NCBI GenBank assembly: GCA_015039365.1
Contig: WION01000097.1
Location: forward strand, 102,877 to 166,876
DNA from: Amanita rubescens
Taxonomy: Eukaryota; Basidiomycota; Agaricomycetes; Agaricales; Amanitaceae
Length of the DNA stretch: 64,000 bases
Direction: 5' to 3'
Below, piece by piece: positions 35,237 to 48,032 of this stretch. The notes under the pieces were generated by a model that was not told where the DNA came from, did not search any database, and saw nothing but the letters and a program-made list of their open reading frames with translations. Both the position numbers and the translations under genes were made by a program. Positions within the stretch are counted from its first letter, which is position 1. Every line of letters begins with the position of its first letter.

Positions 35237-35817
35237 CTACGCTGAAAAACTACCATACAGAAATAGACTCGCACTTGATGTCCATAAAAGCAGTCCCAGA
35301 TTCCTGTTCTGTCTAACCTCAGAGCTGAGTAGGGAGCTCAGCACGAAAGACGTCTGAGCACCAGTATCCCAAAGGCACAAAACATCACTGAATATGTTCG
35401 AGGGTGGCGTATCAGAATCATCGTCAAGCGGCTTGACGGTGCAAGTGGCCGTGATGAACGAGAGCTTGTTCACAGCGGTGTCGTTGGAACCCAGACGGAG
35501 GTGTATGGATCTGGAAGGGGTTTTCCAGGAGGGAAAGCTTCTTTTGTCATGGCTCTGAGACGCTCCCTGCGCTCTTTCGATTTGGGATCTACACTAGGGG
35601 ATGATTTGGGTACGAAGGTGGATGTGTACGAAAGTGTCGATCTTCCGCTGGGGGATGGCATTTCCTGGCTCAACTTTACCAACGCCGCGCGTTTGGCTAC
35701 AGCAGAGGGAGCGGGATTTGTACCGCGATCCTCCTCTAATCGCTTGACAACGTCAAGGACGGCATCGATTCGGATGACGCCCAAGGAAGGAGGGTTCGAG
35801 ATCGTGGCTGGAGGCAT
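35237..35817 (-). pseudogene. Retropepsin-like aspartic protease domain protein, frame-broken
   Basis: The first part (35817-35470) starts MPPATISNPPSLGV and ends YTSVWVPTTPL at a stop. One base away the frame NKLSFITATCTVKPLDDD follows and continues to FSDVLCLWDTGAQTSFVLSS. DTGA is the catalytic motif of retroviral-type aspartic proteases. A further one-base shift near 35300 gives GTAFMDIKCES. In agaricomycetes such short proteins occur as stand-alone genes derived from retroelements. The second half of the fold is missing here. At least two frame breaks suggest a pseudogene, unless the bases are wrong. Confidence 0.55.
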
Positions 35818-36415
35818 TGTACAAAGCGGTGGTGGTTAGCGATTTTCGAGGGCGTGGCGTGACGTGACGACGTCACACGACTCATAAATATTAATTTCCC
35901 TCATCGAATAAATACCGGTTATTCCTGCCTTTAATAGTAAGTTTAACTGATGTGAGTTTTCGCCCAAAGGCCAGCACTGGCACTAAAGCCAGGGTTCAAA
36001 TGATAGTCAATGACGGTTATGTTCGACAGCCACTGTTGGATCTGTTGGACACCAGGCAATTGGATGGATGGGGAAAACCTGTGGCTGCAATCCCAAAGGT
36101 CATTCGCCTCTCCAAACTCGCGGGAGACTACAAGATGAATACACGTGGCATTGAATCCGAAATTTAAACAGCACCTTTCCCTATTATATTCGAAAATAGC
36201 ACACAAGCAGAGAATCAGTTTTTTAATCAGCTAGCCGCACTCGACTCCGATTGCCATTCCAAGTCCACGCCATATCAATAAACATCAGCCTTTACGCAGA
36301 CATAAGCAGAATCATTATACGCGACAAGCGATGTCAAGTCAATATAATCACCGACGGGAAAATGTTGGTATAAATATAGGAACGCCAACGCCACGCGTCT
36401 GCTTTCCCCCATCAG
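35818..36415. other. Intergenic, one weak open frame
   Basis: The plus frame 35952-36167 (reading RPKASTGTKARVQMIVNDGY, then QPLLDLLDTRQLDGWGK) looks like a worn coding fragment. The VNDG segment is reminiscent of the end of phytase-type acid phosphatases, but too little remains to name it. Confidence 0.25.
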
Positions 36416-37830
36416 TCACCCGCGCCTTGACAATTCTCTTAAATAAGAATTAGATGCGGCATCCCCACGAGCGGGATAAGGATGAAACCGCTGTCTTGGC
36501 CTTGACCCCGCATCAGAGTGGCGCTGTGAGTAATAAGGGTTCTCTCTCCCCTTGGGGTGCTGTGATTGTGATGGCTGTTTTGAGGCAGAACGTGTGGGTA
36601 CAGATGAAGGGTTTGTAAACTCGATATGGCTGCGCTTTGATGAAGATTGGGCAGCCGATTGTTGTTCGTAACGCTTCTTTTGCTGTTCAGCTTTTGGAAA
36701 TTGCAACCGCGGCGCGGCAAGCAGGATCGTGTGTGGGGGTATAGTTTCGGCCGCCACGATCGCGTGGGTTATTTATGGTTGATGAAAGGGTGGGTGGTAG
36801 CAGGGAGGAGGTCGACGAATTGGGATGATGTTTGTGTTCAAGCACCAATCGATGACGGGGACAAACGAGGCGATTAAAGCAGCCAAAAAGATCATTTTTC
36901 TTGGCATGAACAGGGGACATTGATTGGACGACGCCTGAGGAACGTACCAATATTGTCCGCAAACCATTCACCCCTAACATCATTAGGGTCCCATATATCA
37001 CGAGGAAAATTGGTAGTCCGCTCGTCAATGTCGACAAATTCGACGAGTTTGGCGTATAGGTGAGGATTGCGGAACGATCTATTGGACATCAAGGAGTCGT
37101 TGAAGTGTTTGGGATTATCTGGGTCCCGCTTCAACTCGCGAAAGTGAGCCAGCTTGGTCTATGAAAGCGTTAATTACGAAAAGGCTGATTTAGATTCGTG
37201 ACTCACAGCTATTGCGAGATCACAAGGTTGTTGTGTCTCTGGAGGGATACCCCAATCCTTGAGGCCGGGGATAGGTGGGGGACGGAGAAGTTGACGTATG
37301 CGTGTGATCTCGTCGATAGGTTCCCTTGATGTATTACTATGGCTACCAGAGGAACCGGGATCCACCGGAGAGGATGATCTTGAAATCGGGGGTTGCGGTG
37401 CAGGGCTCTCATCTGCTGGCCTCGGAGAAGCCTCGTGCGTGATATCATCGGATATGTGAGCTCGCGCATGTATTTTCAGCGAAGTTGTCGACCGTTTGAT
37501 GATAACTTGTGATTTGGGTATACGCCGGGCTAAAGTATAAAAATGTCCAACGAATCGCAAGAGGAGATGTAAGGTTGACGTACACTCTGGAGAATTTTTA
37601 TGGATCGCCTTCAGTGACTTATCCTAACGGAGGCGGAAAGAATAGGCAGCAAAGAGGGAAATAGCCAGGGGATGAAGAAAAGAAGAATCTCACATTTGTG
37701 ACGTAGATGTCCTTGGAAGGTGATTTATCTTCTGACTCGCTTTGGGAATCGTCTCCGTATGCTACAAGATCTTTTATGTGTGCTATTAGTGGATTTTTTC
37801 GTCGCCACTCAAGCGAAACTCACCGCGCAT
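36416..37830 (-). CDS. HCNGP / SAP30BP-family protein
   Basis: HCNGP-type proteins (human SAP30BP) are nuclear factors linked to transcription repression and splicing. The gene starts MR at 37830, and an intron then gives [16 protein letters not shown], the usual LVxYGDxS opening. A proline-rich middle follows ([14 protein letters not shown]). The diagnostic core comes next: [20 protein letters not shown], then [51 protein letters not shown] and EWFADNI. An intron of about 210 nt, long for this window, separates this from the tail [20 protein letters not shown]. The tail is Ser/Arg-rich and ends LRELSRRG. It is divergent from GPI8, with start codons 55 bp apart, so the two likely share a bidirectional promoter. 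Confidence 0.85.
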
Positions 37831-37885
37831 TTTCGCCGCTGCGAGTGGTGGTGGTCGCGTTCAACGAAATTTGAAACTCCGCTCG

Positions 37886-39377
37886 ATGTTACTCGCCTCC
37901 GTTCTTCACTTCCTGAGTTGGCTGTCAATATGGTCGTTGGCTACGAGCGTAGCCCAGGAAGACGCCGTTAAAACTTTCTTTGGCACCCATACAAATAACT
38001 GGGCCGTACTTGTTTGTTCATCCCGTTACTGGTTTAACTACAGGGTTCGTGGGTCCCTACTCAGATCTGTGGTGATGCCGAACTCATAGTTATTCTTCCC
38101 GTAGCACATGGCCAATGCATTGGGAATGTGAGCAAACTGAAACTCCGCGCATTAACTCACCCTGAAACCATGGAATAGGTATCGCACCGTTAAAAGACTG
38201 GGCATTCCAGATTCGAATATCATTCTCATGCTCGCAGACGACGCATCATGTAATGCGCGGAACAAGTTCCCTGGGAGCGTATATGCGAATCCAGGGCGCC
38301 ATTTAGATTTGTATGGGGATAATATTGAAGTGGATTATCGAGGCTATGAAGTCACGGTCGAGAACTTCATCCGCGTTCTCACAGGTTCGTCCTTTTTTCG
38401 TATGCGGCGTTCGTTTCAGTAGTAACAGTTTGATCAAGGTCGTGTGGACCCTTCCGTTCCCCGTTCCAAACGTCTTCTGACGGATGAACGTTCAAACGTA
38501 TTCGTATATATGACTGGCCATGGTGGGAAAGAATTTCTGAAATTCCAAGATAACGAGGAAATCAGTGCACACGACATAGCTGATGCCTTTGAGCAAATGT
38601 ATCAAAAGAAAAGGTCCGTAAGCTACTGTCTTTCGGGCACATTACATTACTTACACGCTGCTTTCTTCTTCTTGACAGGTATAACGAAATCTTCTTCATG
38701 ATCGATACATGCCAAGCGAACACGATGTATACCCAGTTTCGCTCTCCCAATATACTAGCCACCGGCTCATCCATGCTTGATGAGAGTTCTTATTCAGCAA
38801 GTTTCATTCTCTGGACATTACACTTTCTACTAACGGGTTTTACCATTCTAGTATGCAAACGATCAAGATATCGGAGTAGCAGTTATTGATGCTTATACGC
38901 ACTACGTCTTGCAGTTCATGGAAGCTATTAATAAAACGAGTCAGAAGACGATGCGAGATCTCGTGAGTTCCGTTGCTTTTCACTTCCCTCGCTTTTTTTT
39001 CTGACGTCTTCTCAATACAGTTTGACTCTTACGACGTGAACAAGATTGGCTCGCACCCAGGCGTCAGAGACGACCTTTTCAAACGACCCCTCGACCAGAC
39101 TTTGATCACGGACTTTTTCGGAGGCGTAGCCCAGGCTGAGGTCGTTACCGAAGATGGGATCAGGTCGCTTCCGGATCCTTTTCCGATCGACGACAGTCAG
39201 GGTGAATCTGAAGTGACACCGAGGCGACAAATTAATTCACCCCCCTCGGTCGCGCGGACCGCACTACATTCACCGCTGTCAGGGCTGGGTCATGACAGAT
39301 GGAGAGACACTCGAGCATGGGCTGCCCTGTTGTTCTTCGCAATGCTCATTGGATGGGCGAGTTGGCGAGGAAAATAG
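37886..39377 (+). CDS. GPI8: GPI-anchor transamidase catalytic subunit GPI8/PIG-K
   Basis: GPI8 is the C13-family cysteine protease of the ER GPI transamidase. It cleaves the C-terminal signal of precursors and attaches the GPI anchor. The start is [15 protein letters not shown], a signal peptide; an upstream in-frame TTG is not used. Exons give [60 protein letters not shown] (catalytic His), [13 protein letters not shown] (catalytic Cys) and [20 protein letters not shown]. Introns lie near 38043-38106, 38124-38177, 38383-38440, 38614-38679, 38796-38850 and 38962-39018. The C-terminus has a transmembrane helix ([17 protein letters not shown]) followed by RGK. All key residues are intact. Confidence 0.95.
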
Positions 39378-39438
39378 ATTTTTATCGAGTCAGTCTGTGT
39401 GGGTTCGTCGTTCGTCGTTCTTGTCACCCTTATTATTA

Positions 39439-40483
39439 TTATTTGTAGAAGGCAGCTCCCTTGTGCTTCTTTTCGTAAATGAATACTTGCAATCGAGACT
39501 GATGGCAATACCCAATCTTAGGGACGTGCGAACGCTTCCGCAATGTCAATTCTCCGCGAAGTATCTTTAAGTATTCGGTCAATACAATGGTTGGATCCGG
39601 TCCGACATGCGGATACGTCATGGTAACCCTGCTGCTGGACATGAGATGACGACCCTGTTGCACGAGGTGCATAGTCCGGTGGGGCTTGTATCTCCCGCTA
39701 GGGTCCCAATAAATGCTAAGAAAGCGCTTGAGACCGCAGCGCATCTGGTCCTCGAGGCCGAGTAATATTCGCGGGTAAAACCTACTTGCTTATTCCATCC
39801 AACTGAGCGTTCGCGGGAATTCGCTTGTACTCGAAATTGGAAAGCTCTTTGACACCTGATACTGTTGACACGTTGCCGTATGTCGTGAGCATGTCAAACT
39901 TTGAGCTTTTCACCTTGTTAATGTTTTGAGTCAGAACGGCTGTAGTTGGTGGGGTGGAAACATTTATCTGTTTTTTTTACACGCCCTTGTCGAGATAAAG
40001 TTATTGACGCGCTATTCAGGAACTGATAAGAGATGAAAGGTTTCTAGAATTCCGAGGCAAGTCAAGGGCTTCGTTCGTGTTTCACATGTTGTTAACCCCA
40101 ACCTTTTCGTCCATTGGGATGAACCAGTATATATCCCTTTAACTTTGCCCCGTTGGAAACCTGGGAATTCTACACTTTCGGACAGGCTGTGCCGGTGATT
40201 CGCAACGTCAACTGTCCTGGGAATCGATTGATACATAATAGTCCCAAATGTCATATCTTTGTCATCGTCTGCGGCGCAAGCGAGAATAAGTACCCAGTAA
40301 CCACATCGTCTCGATTCGCTCAACACTAGAAGTTGCTATATCGTGCTGATCAATACACAGTCTGGCACATTCTCCGTTGACCTTATCGTGCGTATTCATT
40401 AAATAGATCAGGGCAGCCAGAAACATAACGTATGATGGCTGGAATAATTTTGTCACACGGCAAAGGTTATAAAATGAGCGCAT
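39439..40483 (-). CDS. Putative multi-exon gene, family unknown
   Basis: Coding-like blocks on the minus strand are as follows. One starts MRSFYNLCRVTKLFQPSYVM at 40483 and runs NTHDKVNGECARLCID. Another, RC of about 39795-39975, reads INVSTPPTTAVLTQNINKVK, SSKFDMLTTYGNVSTVSGV and FEYKRIPANAQLDGI, preceded by a CAG acceptor. The terminal block is 39439-39770, with GLEDQ, RCGLKRFLSIYWDPSGRYKP, TMTYPHVGPDPTIVLTEYLK and the stop at 39439. The last two blocks can be joined by a short GTAGGT..GAG intron. The gene is convergent with GPI8. I cannot name the family, and the first block may belong to something else. Confidence 0.4.
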
Positions 40484-43378
40484 AACCTATTCATTGGACA
40501 CGTTGACGAGCACTTATTTATCACTACACGTGGCCGACAAGGACCCTATCTCTTACATGACGCAGAACCGGTATTGAGCGTCCTTCACAGAGTCAACAAA
40601 GAACTCAGCGAAACTGTTGTGAGGTCCGACGTCAAGTCTCAGGGTACGGAAGCCGAGAAGGACACGGTTGAAAAAATTTAGAAAACCATGTGTTTCAAGG
40701 GATGGGGTCCTTGCGTAGTCACGTCACAATGTATATACGTATTTTTTCACAAATGCTGGTGCCTGCCGCCGTTGCCAAGTGGAGTTGGAAAGTCACGTGT
40801 CCTCTGCGCGTCGAAATTTCGACGTACGTGCTCATAGTGTGATGGCCGCGCTTGAAATGCCGCTTCCCTTTTGGGACAGCTTTCCACCCAATCAATGGCT
40901 GTGGTGACTGTTGAGACGAGTTTCTTGCGCTCGCGGGATAGCTCGCTGTAGGAACTTTAAATATACTACTACAGGTAGTCAGAATAGGTAAAAACAGAGT
41001 GGGGATGTAATCTACTCACCTCAGAGAACGACTGAGGTGTCTGTGTACTCTAAGCCACATAAAAAGAGGAACTGTACAGTAGCGGAAGTAAGCAATAAAT
41101 GGACGAACCGATCTTTACGGGTACTATGACTTCTATAACGGGTACCTTCTATATTTGGTAAGAAGCGCGCCGCCGTGGTAAGTCCAACGACGCGCTTGCT
41201 TTCTTCCACAGTCGCAATCGCGCGAGGGTCATAGTTGTTATTCTACTTATTTATTTACATAGCAATATAATAAGGCAGCAGAAATACGAAGGGGAGCGGA
41301 AAAGGTAGTAAAAAGGTATGGAAAGGGTTCCCCGCCCTAATATGGAAAAGCAGCTCCGATAGTGACGCCGGCATCGTTGCGGCTGGTAATACATCTTGTA
41401 TTGGGGCTGGCGACCTCGCTTAGCGTGGCCAACTCGGAGCGTCACCAAGCTCGTTACCGGTACCAGACTCAATTGGGACCCCCCGATTTAATCTATGAAG
41501 AATAGGCACTGCCACCCCGACTCAGAAATGAAGTATATAACACATTTCGGTCACGCGGTTCCAATGACCCCTAACACCATTCCAAAAATGGCAACCGTGT
41601 CCTTTTTTCAACCGTGTCCTTCTCGGCTTCCGTACAGGGTGACACGGCTACCTTATACCTTAGGGCATCCATCAATCAACCGCATTCTATGAATAGGGCA
41701 CGTCACTCGCGCGGACTTTAAGCCCTGACGAATGTTTTCGAAGGGGCTAGAAGCCTGTCCAATACTTGCACAAGACCTGGAGCGGCCTTTAGAATTGAGC
41801 ATGGGCGGGGATGGAAGGGCCATGTGCCAATCGGCATCCTGGCAGTTGTCCGACCAAACTGATGAAATGACGTTGTTTGACTCAGATCTGGCGGAGCGTT
41901 GCGTTAACTGCTTTCGTCTGGCCCAGGAGATAGGCGCATACAAATGGATACATTACATTGCGCAGGGCTCTGCCGCTATGCGAAAAAACAGACACCCATA
42001 TGAATCGGGTCCACCACCCTATGACATATGCTGTTAAATCCCGTTTCAATAGAAAAAGGCTGTTAAAGAGATTTCAGAATCAGGTGGTGATCAGTTTTCA
42101 TATCCGCCGACACCGGCTGCCACTGCAAACTCTGGTTAGCGCAATCTAAATTGAAAGCCTTCCTTAGGCGAAGGCAAAGATAAGTCGTCAAAGTTGGATA
42201 TTAGGGTAGGTATGTAGTATCAAGCTTCCCGGGCTTGACAGGTACCCAGGATGAGAACCCGCCAATACAATAGTGTTGTATTAGTGTGGGACTGGCTGGC
42301 ACGGCGAAAAAGACTTATGTACATATTACGACTCGCCCGAGATAGTAAAGTGCGCCTTTCGGGTGGAGATTAAGCGTTTTGATCGCGGACTAAAATTCAA
42401 GTGACCGTCTGACACATGGGGATCGAAGACCCGAACGTGGTCGAGAAGCTTAAACCACGTCTTATTTGGGCTGCATCGTCCCAGCGCGGTAAGTTTGACG
42501 GTCGGCGCGACAAGATATGCTGGAAGTCGAATTATATGTGGAAGTAGGCGGTGGTAAAAATTCCTCCTGTCACTCCGGACCCGTCCACACCGGTGTTCAA
42601 GATGCCAGGGTCGCAGATTATATTACCATCAATTTTCAAACAAGGGGTTCAGTAGGCCGATCGGCCATTGACCGTCGACCATTAGTCGCCCATAGAAAGG
42701 CTGATGTGACGTGTCCGAGGTCTCTTTTTTCAGCTTATGGCTTTGGCGCTGTCAAGTTCGTCCTGCTCTGAGGTATGGTTTAATTTTACGAGCGCTAGGT
42801 ATGTACAACAGTTGTATTCAATTTACCCTAGCATCTCACCCTTATACTGTGCCATAATTTCTTACGAATATTTGCCTTATTCAGTACCGGCGGCAACTTA
42901 TTGAATTAGGTACAAGGAGCCTATTGATGACGACCCGCTGACACCTGCCTTTGACTCCGCGCACTCCCCGCGACCTGACAATTGCCAAATCCTCCCGGTT
43001 ACCTCAATCCAGTCTTATATAAACGTTGAGATTTAGAATCCGTTTTAGCCCCCGCCCTTCCCTTTTATCTCCCTGCCCACCATCCAAAACCCCGTCTGAC
43101 AATTTATCCCCTCAGGACAACTACCTACTGGTGTTCCAACCTTGAATTGAGATCCATGACAACCAGTCAAGTCTATAGCGTGAGTAAAGTTCCTTTCTCT
43201 TTCACAACATATTTTCCAGATTTGTATATACCATTCCTCTCCATTCTTCATCACCTGATAGCCGCCAGATACTTAAACAGTTTTCTTTCCGTCCATACCG
43301 GAACTCAAGATGAGTCAGAGTGCTAAATGACAGCATTAGCACAGGTCTCTTCAACCTACCTCAGGGCGACCCCCAAGA
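40484..43378. other. Gene-poor 2.9 kb
   Basis: I see no gene I can defend. A plus open frame at about 40530-40680 (GPYLLHDAEPVLSVLHRVNK then a stop) looks like a worn C-terminal fragment. Frames at 41732-42037 and 42517-42771 (+) lack motifs. A short perfect inverted repeat (AATACAA, 5 nt loop, TTGTATT) lies near 42266. The 300 bp before 43379 is the promoter of the Tup1-like gene. Confidence 0.35.
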
Positions 43379-45628
43379 ATGCACGCTAGTCATGCAAGGA
43401 TTCAGGACTCGTTTGACATCATTCGCCAAGAAATGGAGTCCACAACCGTCGAATTGGAAAAATTGCGGGCGCAGCGGGACGATTACGAGTCGCAAGGTAA
43501 GCTTTTATCTCAGTATGAGCATAAGCGAAGTTACGCTTGTCATGTCTCATCTACGTAACTTGAATCATGTGGCCAACGCATCTTCACAGTAAATACACAA
43601 GTCCACGAACTCGGTATCCTGCGACGTTCGTTTTACGACCTCGAGACTCAACACGTCCAGCTTCGAAAACAGTACGAGGAAGAAGTCCACCGTCTACGGA
43701 GCGAAATATCTCGTTTTCGAGGAACGCGACCTATTTCCAGAAGCGGGAGTTTGCTAAACGTTGCACCCAATAGCAATATCCCTTCTGATTCCCGTGATAT
43801 CGGCAGGGATCGCGTGGAGCGGGAGCAGCGGATCCAAATGCCACCGTTGTTTGGCAGGGTGATGGAACCAGAGAGAGATATGGACCGCTTGACAGATCAC
43901 CGTAACGCTAAACGTCTCAAGTCGCGACCCGATCAGACCGAGGACTCTCCCATCCGCATGGAATCTCCACCAAAGCAGGTGACAATCAATGCGATGGGGC
44001 CACCTGGTCTGATGACGTCGACATCCCCGAAATCCGCTGTAACTCCACACAGTGATTGCCCTACTGGAATTGGCCCTAACCAGTTTCAAGAAGTTCAGAA
44101 TAATGACGGCAATTGGTCTGTTGTACATAATTCAAAAGTCCCGAAGGTGCTCGACGTTTCTCTCTTGCACACGTTCACACACGGCAGGTATGTAATTCTC
44201 TACATCAACCTTTCCCTTGAGAGTTATTCTCTCAGCGCCCGTTCCTGTTTGTTGATATCCGTTTCAATCCCGTACTGATGATTATTCCGTTACTTTATAG
44301 CGTCGTGTGCTGTGTACAGTTCTCTCCAGATGGCAAGTATGTTGCCACAGGATGCAACCGGTCGGCCCGCGTTTACGACGCCAAGACGGGACTACAGAAA
44401 TGGTACGTGATTAGTATACGCCACATTAAGAAGGTTGTGGACGGCACGCTTACTTTGCAACGTTTGCTCCGCATTGCCTTTCCCAATCCCGCGCGCGCTT
44501 GCCTTGCCTTGTCAACACAGCTGTCTCGTTGACGATAGCGTTGCTGGGATGGCCGGAGACCTTTATATTAGAAGTGTGCGGTTCAGCCCTGACGGCAAAT
44601 ATCTTGCGACGGGTGCCGAAGATCGCAAAATCAGGGTGAGTATTATTAACTTTTTCGTGAGGACGTGTTTCCCCGCAAGCATTAGCCTTGTCTTCTTCGC
44701 TTCCTGACATATGTCACGTTACACAGATCTGGGATATAGCCAAGAAGCGAGTATGGAAGATCTTTGAGGGACACGAGGAAGAAATTTACTGCCTAGACTT
44801 CTCGCGTGATGGACGGTTGATAGTATCAGGATCGGGGGATAGGACAGCGCGCATATGGGAATTGGAATCTAGACATCGCAAGGTGTTCACCATTCCCAGG
44901 TTGGATGACGGGGTGAATACACCAGACGGAGGAGTTACGTCCGTGGCGGTGTCGCAGGATTCACGTCTTCTCGCTGCTGGCAGCCTGGACTCGGTTACCC
45001 GCATCTGGGATGTAGCAACGGGCCATCTCCTGGCTCGGCTCAAGGGCCACGCCGATAGCGTCTATTCGGTCACGTTCTCAGCTGATGGCCGAGGGCTCGT
45101 CAGCGGTAGTCTAGACAAGACACTCAAGTATTGGGACATAACTCCCGTTATCCAGAAGTTGCAGCAAGGCCCTAGTCCCAAGATGGGAAGCACAACCGCA
45201 CCGTCGGAAAAGCCGCTGACGCTGCAGAGCTCTGCCAACTTGGTGGGGCACAAGGTACGCCGCACGTGTACTCCACGTTTACGATTGCGACACTAAACGC
45301 TATGGCCAGGATTTCGTGCTAACGGTGGCTGCCTCCAAGGACGGTAATTGGGTGGTGTCTGGGTCTAAAGACCGATGTGTCCATTTTTGGGATGCACGAA
45401 CAGGCGACATGCAGTTGTCTTTGCAGGGTCATAAGAATTCTGGTCTGTTATGCTTACATCCATTCAATCGACATCACTCAAGAGCTTCTTCTCTCAGTGA
45501 TTTCATTGGACTTGAACCCTATGGGTGGATTACTTGTAACGGGAAGCGGGGATCATCTCGCCCGGATATGTAAGTGTGCTTTCCCTATCTTGTCTGAGCT
45601 GTGGGTAACGCCAAACCTGTCTCTTTAG
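43379..45628 (+). CDS. Tup1-like WD40 transcriptional co-repressor (stand-alone)
   Basis: Tup1 is the WD40 subunit of the Cyc8-Tup1 co-repressor. I choose [15 protein letters not shown] (43379), since the N-terminal tetramerisation coiled coil starts there ([16 protein letters not shown], then [15 protein letters not shown]). A low-complexity linker follows ([14 protein letters not shown] to [11 protein letters not shown]). The seven-blade region runs [116 protein letters not shown] and [16 protein letters not shown]. Intron positions around the first blades match those of the kinase fusion. The Gln/Pro-rich N-terminal start of typical fungal Tup1 is short here. A more conserved Tup1 presumably exists elsewhere in the genome; this copy looks diverged. 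Confidence 0.85.
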
Positions 45629-45828
45629 GGAGTTATACATACAGACCGCAGACCATATGACGATACCATTTTACACAGCATCAACAGTCTTTACGTTGTA
45701 ACTTATTTTCATTACAATCACGTATATATACATCGAGTTTGGTATAGACATCAACATCTTAGTTAGCAATCAATTCAATACCATCGCTTCATGCATGCAT
45801 TACACGACGTGTTTTGTGTTGCTTGTTG

Positions 45829-46150
45829 TCATTGATAGTACAGTTCCTGGTTAGGCGACTCAATTAGTGCAGGATCATCACCTCCGTCTGTCAACAATGG
45901 TGAAACAACCCCATACGGACACGCGGTCCTGACTAGTAGAGGACACCATTTCAACAGAGAAAGTGCAGTGTGGACATGGTATGGGCAAGAAAGTGCGTAC
46001 AACACATGGACATGCAAAGGACGTGCAGTCGCAGGCGAGTTGATTTTGAGGATGTCGATCTATGTTGAAAACCTGAACCAGCATTACTAAGAGGTCCGAT
46101 TTGCCGGCTTTGAACGACGTAGAGAAGTCGTCCCAATCTACGTTTCTCGG
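45829..46150 (-). pseudogene. Relic with alpha-galactosidase-like C-terminal end
   Basis: The minus frame ends TACPYGVVSPLLTDGGDDPA. This parallels SVPAHGVVALLLTDAGDEPS at the end of the intact GH27 gene (48033), and the nucleotide sequences around 45885-45960 and 48100-48170 are alignable. Just upstream another frame reads RALEPRNVDWDDFSTSFKAG, KSDLLVMLVQ, which I do not recognise from GH27. Catalytic parts are absent. Treat this as a worn fragment of a duplicated gene. Confidence 0.4.
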
Positions 46151-46590
46151 CTCGAGGGCGCGGCGTACTATGGGTGAGAGGGCAACAATGACTCAGATTG
46201 CGCAGTCCCAGCGTGTTGGGGAAGCAATTGCCATTCCTAACCTAAGGGCATAACTACCGAAATGCTTCTTCAAGTTGGTACTTGCCAGGATATTCACACG
46301 AGCCAATGCAAGCGGCTCGCTCGGCCCACTTGCATTTCCGTATTCAGGTGACCAATCAGCATTTTCCCAATTCAGCGAAGCGCAGGCGTTCAATGGAAGA
46401 CTTGTTTTGTATACGAAGGTCCATGCAATTACGCGTATCATCTGGTACGTTAGAATGCATTTACATTGGATACTATTTTAATTTATCAATAACACGCGGT
46501 AGATAAGGCCTAGGTCTTGTGTTGCACGGATTGAACGTTGAATGACTCGGAAATCCGACCTAGCACATTTGTGAAATCGCGATTCCTCCT

Positions 46591-46810
46591 TTATTCTGCC
46601 CCAAAAATTAGACTAAACGCACTCCATAAGACTTCTCCAGGGCGCGCACCACTTTCCATTCCTCTCTCGATCGCTGACCTTATTTGAGACCTCAGAGCGA
46701 TATAATCGTCTTTGAAACTTGGTAATCCGCGACCTTTTTGGCCAGAATTGCAGAAATCGACATAAATGATCGAAGCCCGCTCAAATCTCCGATGATACCA
46801 TACTGAACGG
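46591..46810 (-). other. Coding-like exon, unknown C-terminus
   Basis: The minus frame reads DPSSLSDDRSVWYHRRFERA, SIIYVDFCNSGQKG, SFKDDYIALRSQIRSAIERG and ends LWSAFSLIFGAE with a TAA at 46591. It is preceded by an in-frame stop, so it is either a terminal exon or a fragment. I do not know the family. Confidence 0.3.
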
Positions 46811-48032
46811 TCATCTGAGAGGGACGACGGATCTTAGATATCAAATAACGACACCATGCATCAATAGAATGGGCCATGGCCCAAATTTCACTCATATGTC
46901 GACTTCTCTCCAACCACTTCAAGTTATCCCGGTGTTAAGGGGGTGGCGCATTGCGTCTAGTCCCATGGCAGGTGTAAATCGTTAAACGAAGCTACCTCAG
47001 AGTAGGGACCATGAAACCATAGACGCCGCGTCGCCAGTTCAATACTAAACTTTCGATTCACAGTCCACACCCACACGCTAAACTCATCAACTAAATCACA
47101 AGTCTCTCCGTAATGCGCGGGGTAATTTTGACTGTTTCCAACTCAGCTCGATTGGCCCTACATCGGCCCCGGAGCTCAATCCATAATCGCCATTGGCGGG
47201 TCCTGTTACAACCAATCAAAGGACTCATATGACGTGCGGCACCATGTTACGAACCTAAAGAACAAAAGAAAGGTTACGACCAACGGTCAATTGCACCAAT
47301 CTTCAACAAGCAGGCACGTCGGCGTTGTCCTTCGCACCCTCTCCAGATCTTGCCTCGAAACGGTAGTCATGGTCATGAAATACCAGGGAGAAATGAAAGG
47401 CTTATCGCTCAAACCAAAATGCTGTTCCTGGAAAGTATAGCGGTTTGACCCCGATTCTCACGCAGATGACATATATTTTAGACAAGGGCCAAGGTAGTCG
47501 AATGGAGGAAGGCCTTACCACATTTCTCGTTTCATGCCGATCTTAGCCCTGCTCCATCCAAAACGCTCGACATGACAATTGGAGTTAGTAGCTCGTAGCC
47601 GCGGCTAACTTAATTTCTTCGATTGTGAATGTGATGGCTCTGAGCGTGCGGCGGTGAAGCCTTGTGATCGATGCCGATCTTCAACGTTCAACCTGGAGGG
47701 GGCTACTGGACCTTCGTGAGCCAATTTCGTCGCCGAGGCCCATGAAAGCCAGAGGAATTAATTCGCGAAGTGCGCCGGAGACATTGATTCTCGGCACGCA
47801 ATTATCCAGTTGATGCCGTATGTCCTTTGCAACCGTCAATTCTAAAATAAGGTTAATAAGGGTGGACGACGTTCAAGACAGTAAGACGGGTTGCAGATGT
47901 CTCGACATTGTAACTGTTTCTTATATCCACAATCATGTCGATATATACATCGATTTCTGTATAGATATAACAACTGCCTTGTCAAAATTCAACAACGGTC
48001 ATCAATACCAGTGTCGCACATCCATTCGTTCA
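46811..48032. other. Stretch without a supported gene
   Basis: I find no recognisable gene. A perfect 12 bp palindrome TAGCCGCGGCTA occurs at 47596-47607, the same motif as upstream of dehydratase copy B. Confidence 0.35.

Noticed and set aside
41221..41480. Possible solo LTR.
   Set aside because: I could not find matching terminal sequence, TG..CA ends with a target duplication, or a second copy in the window.
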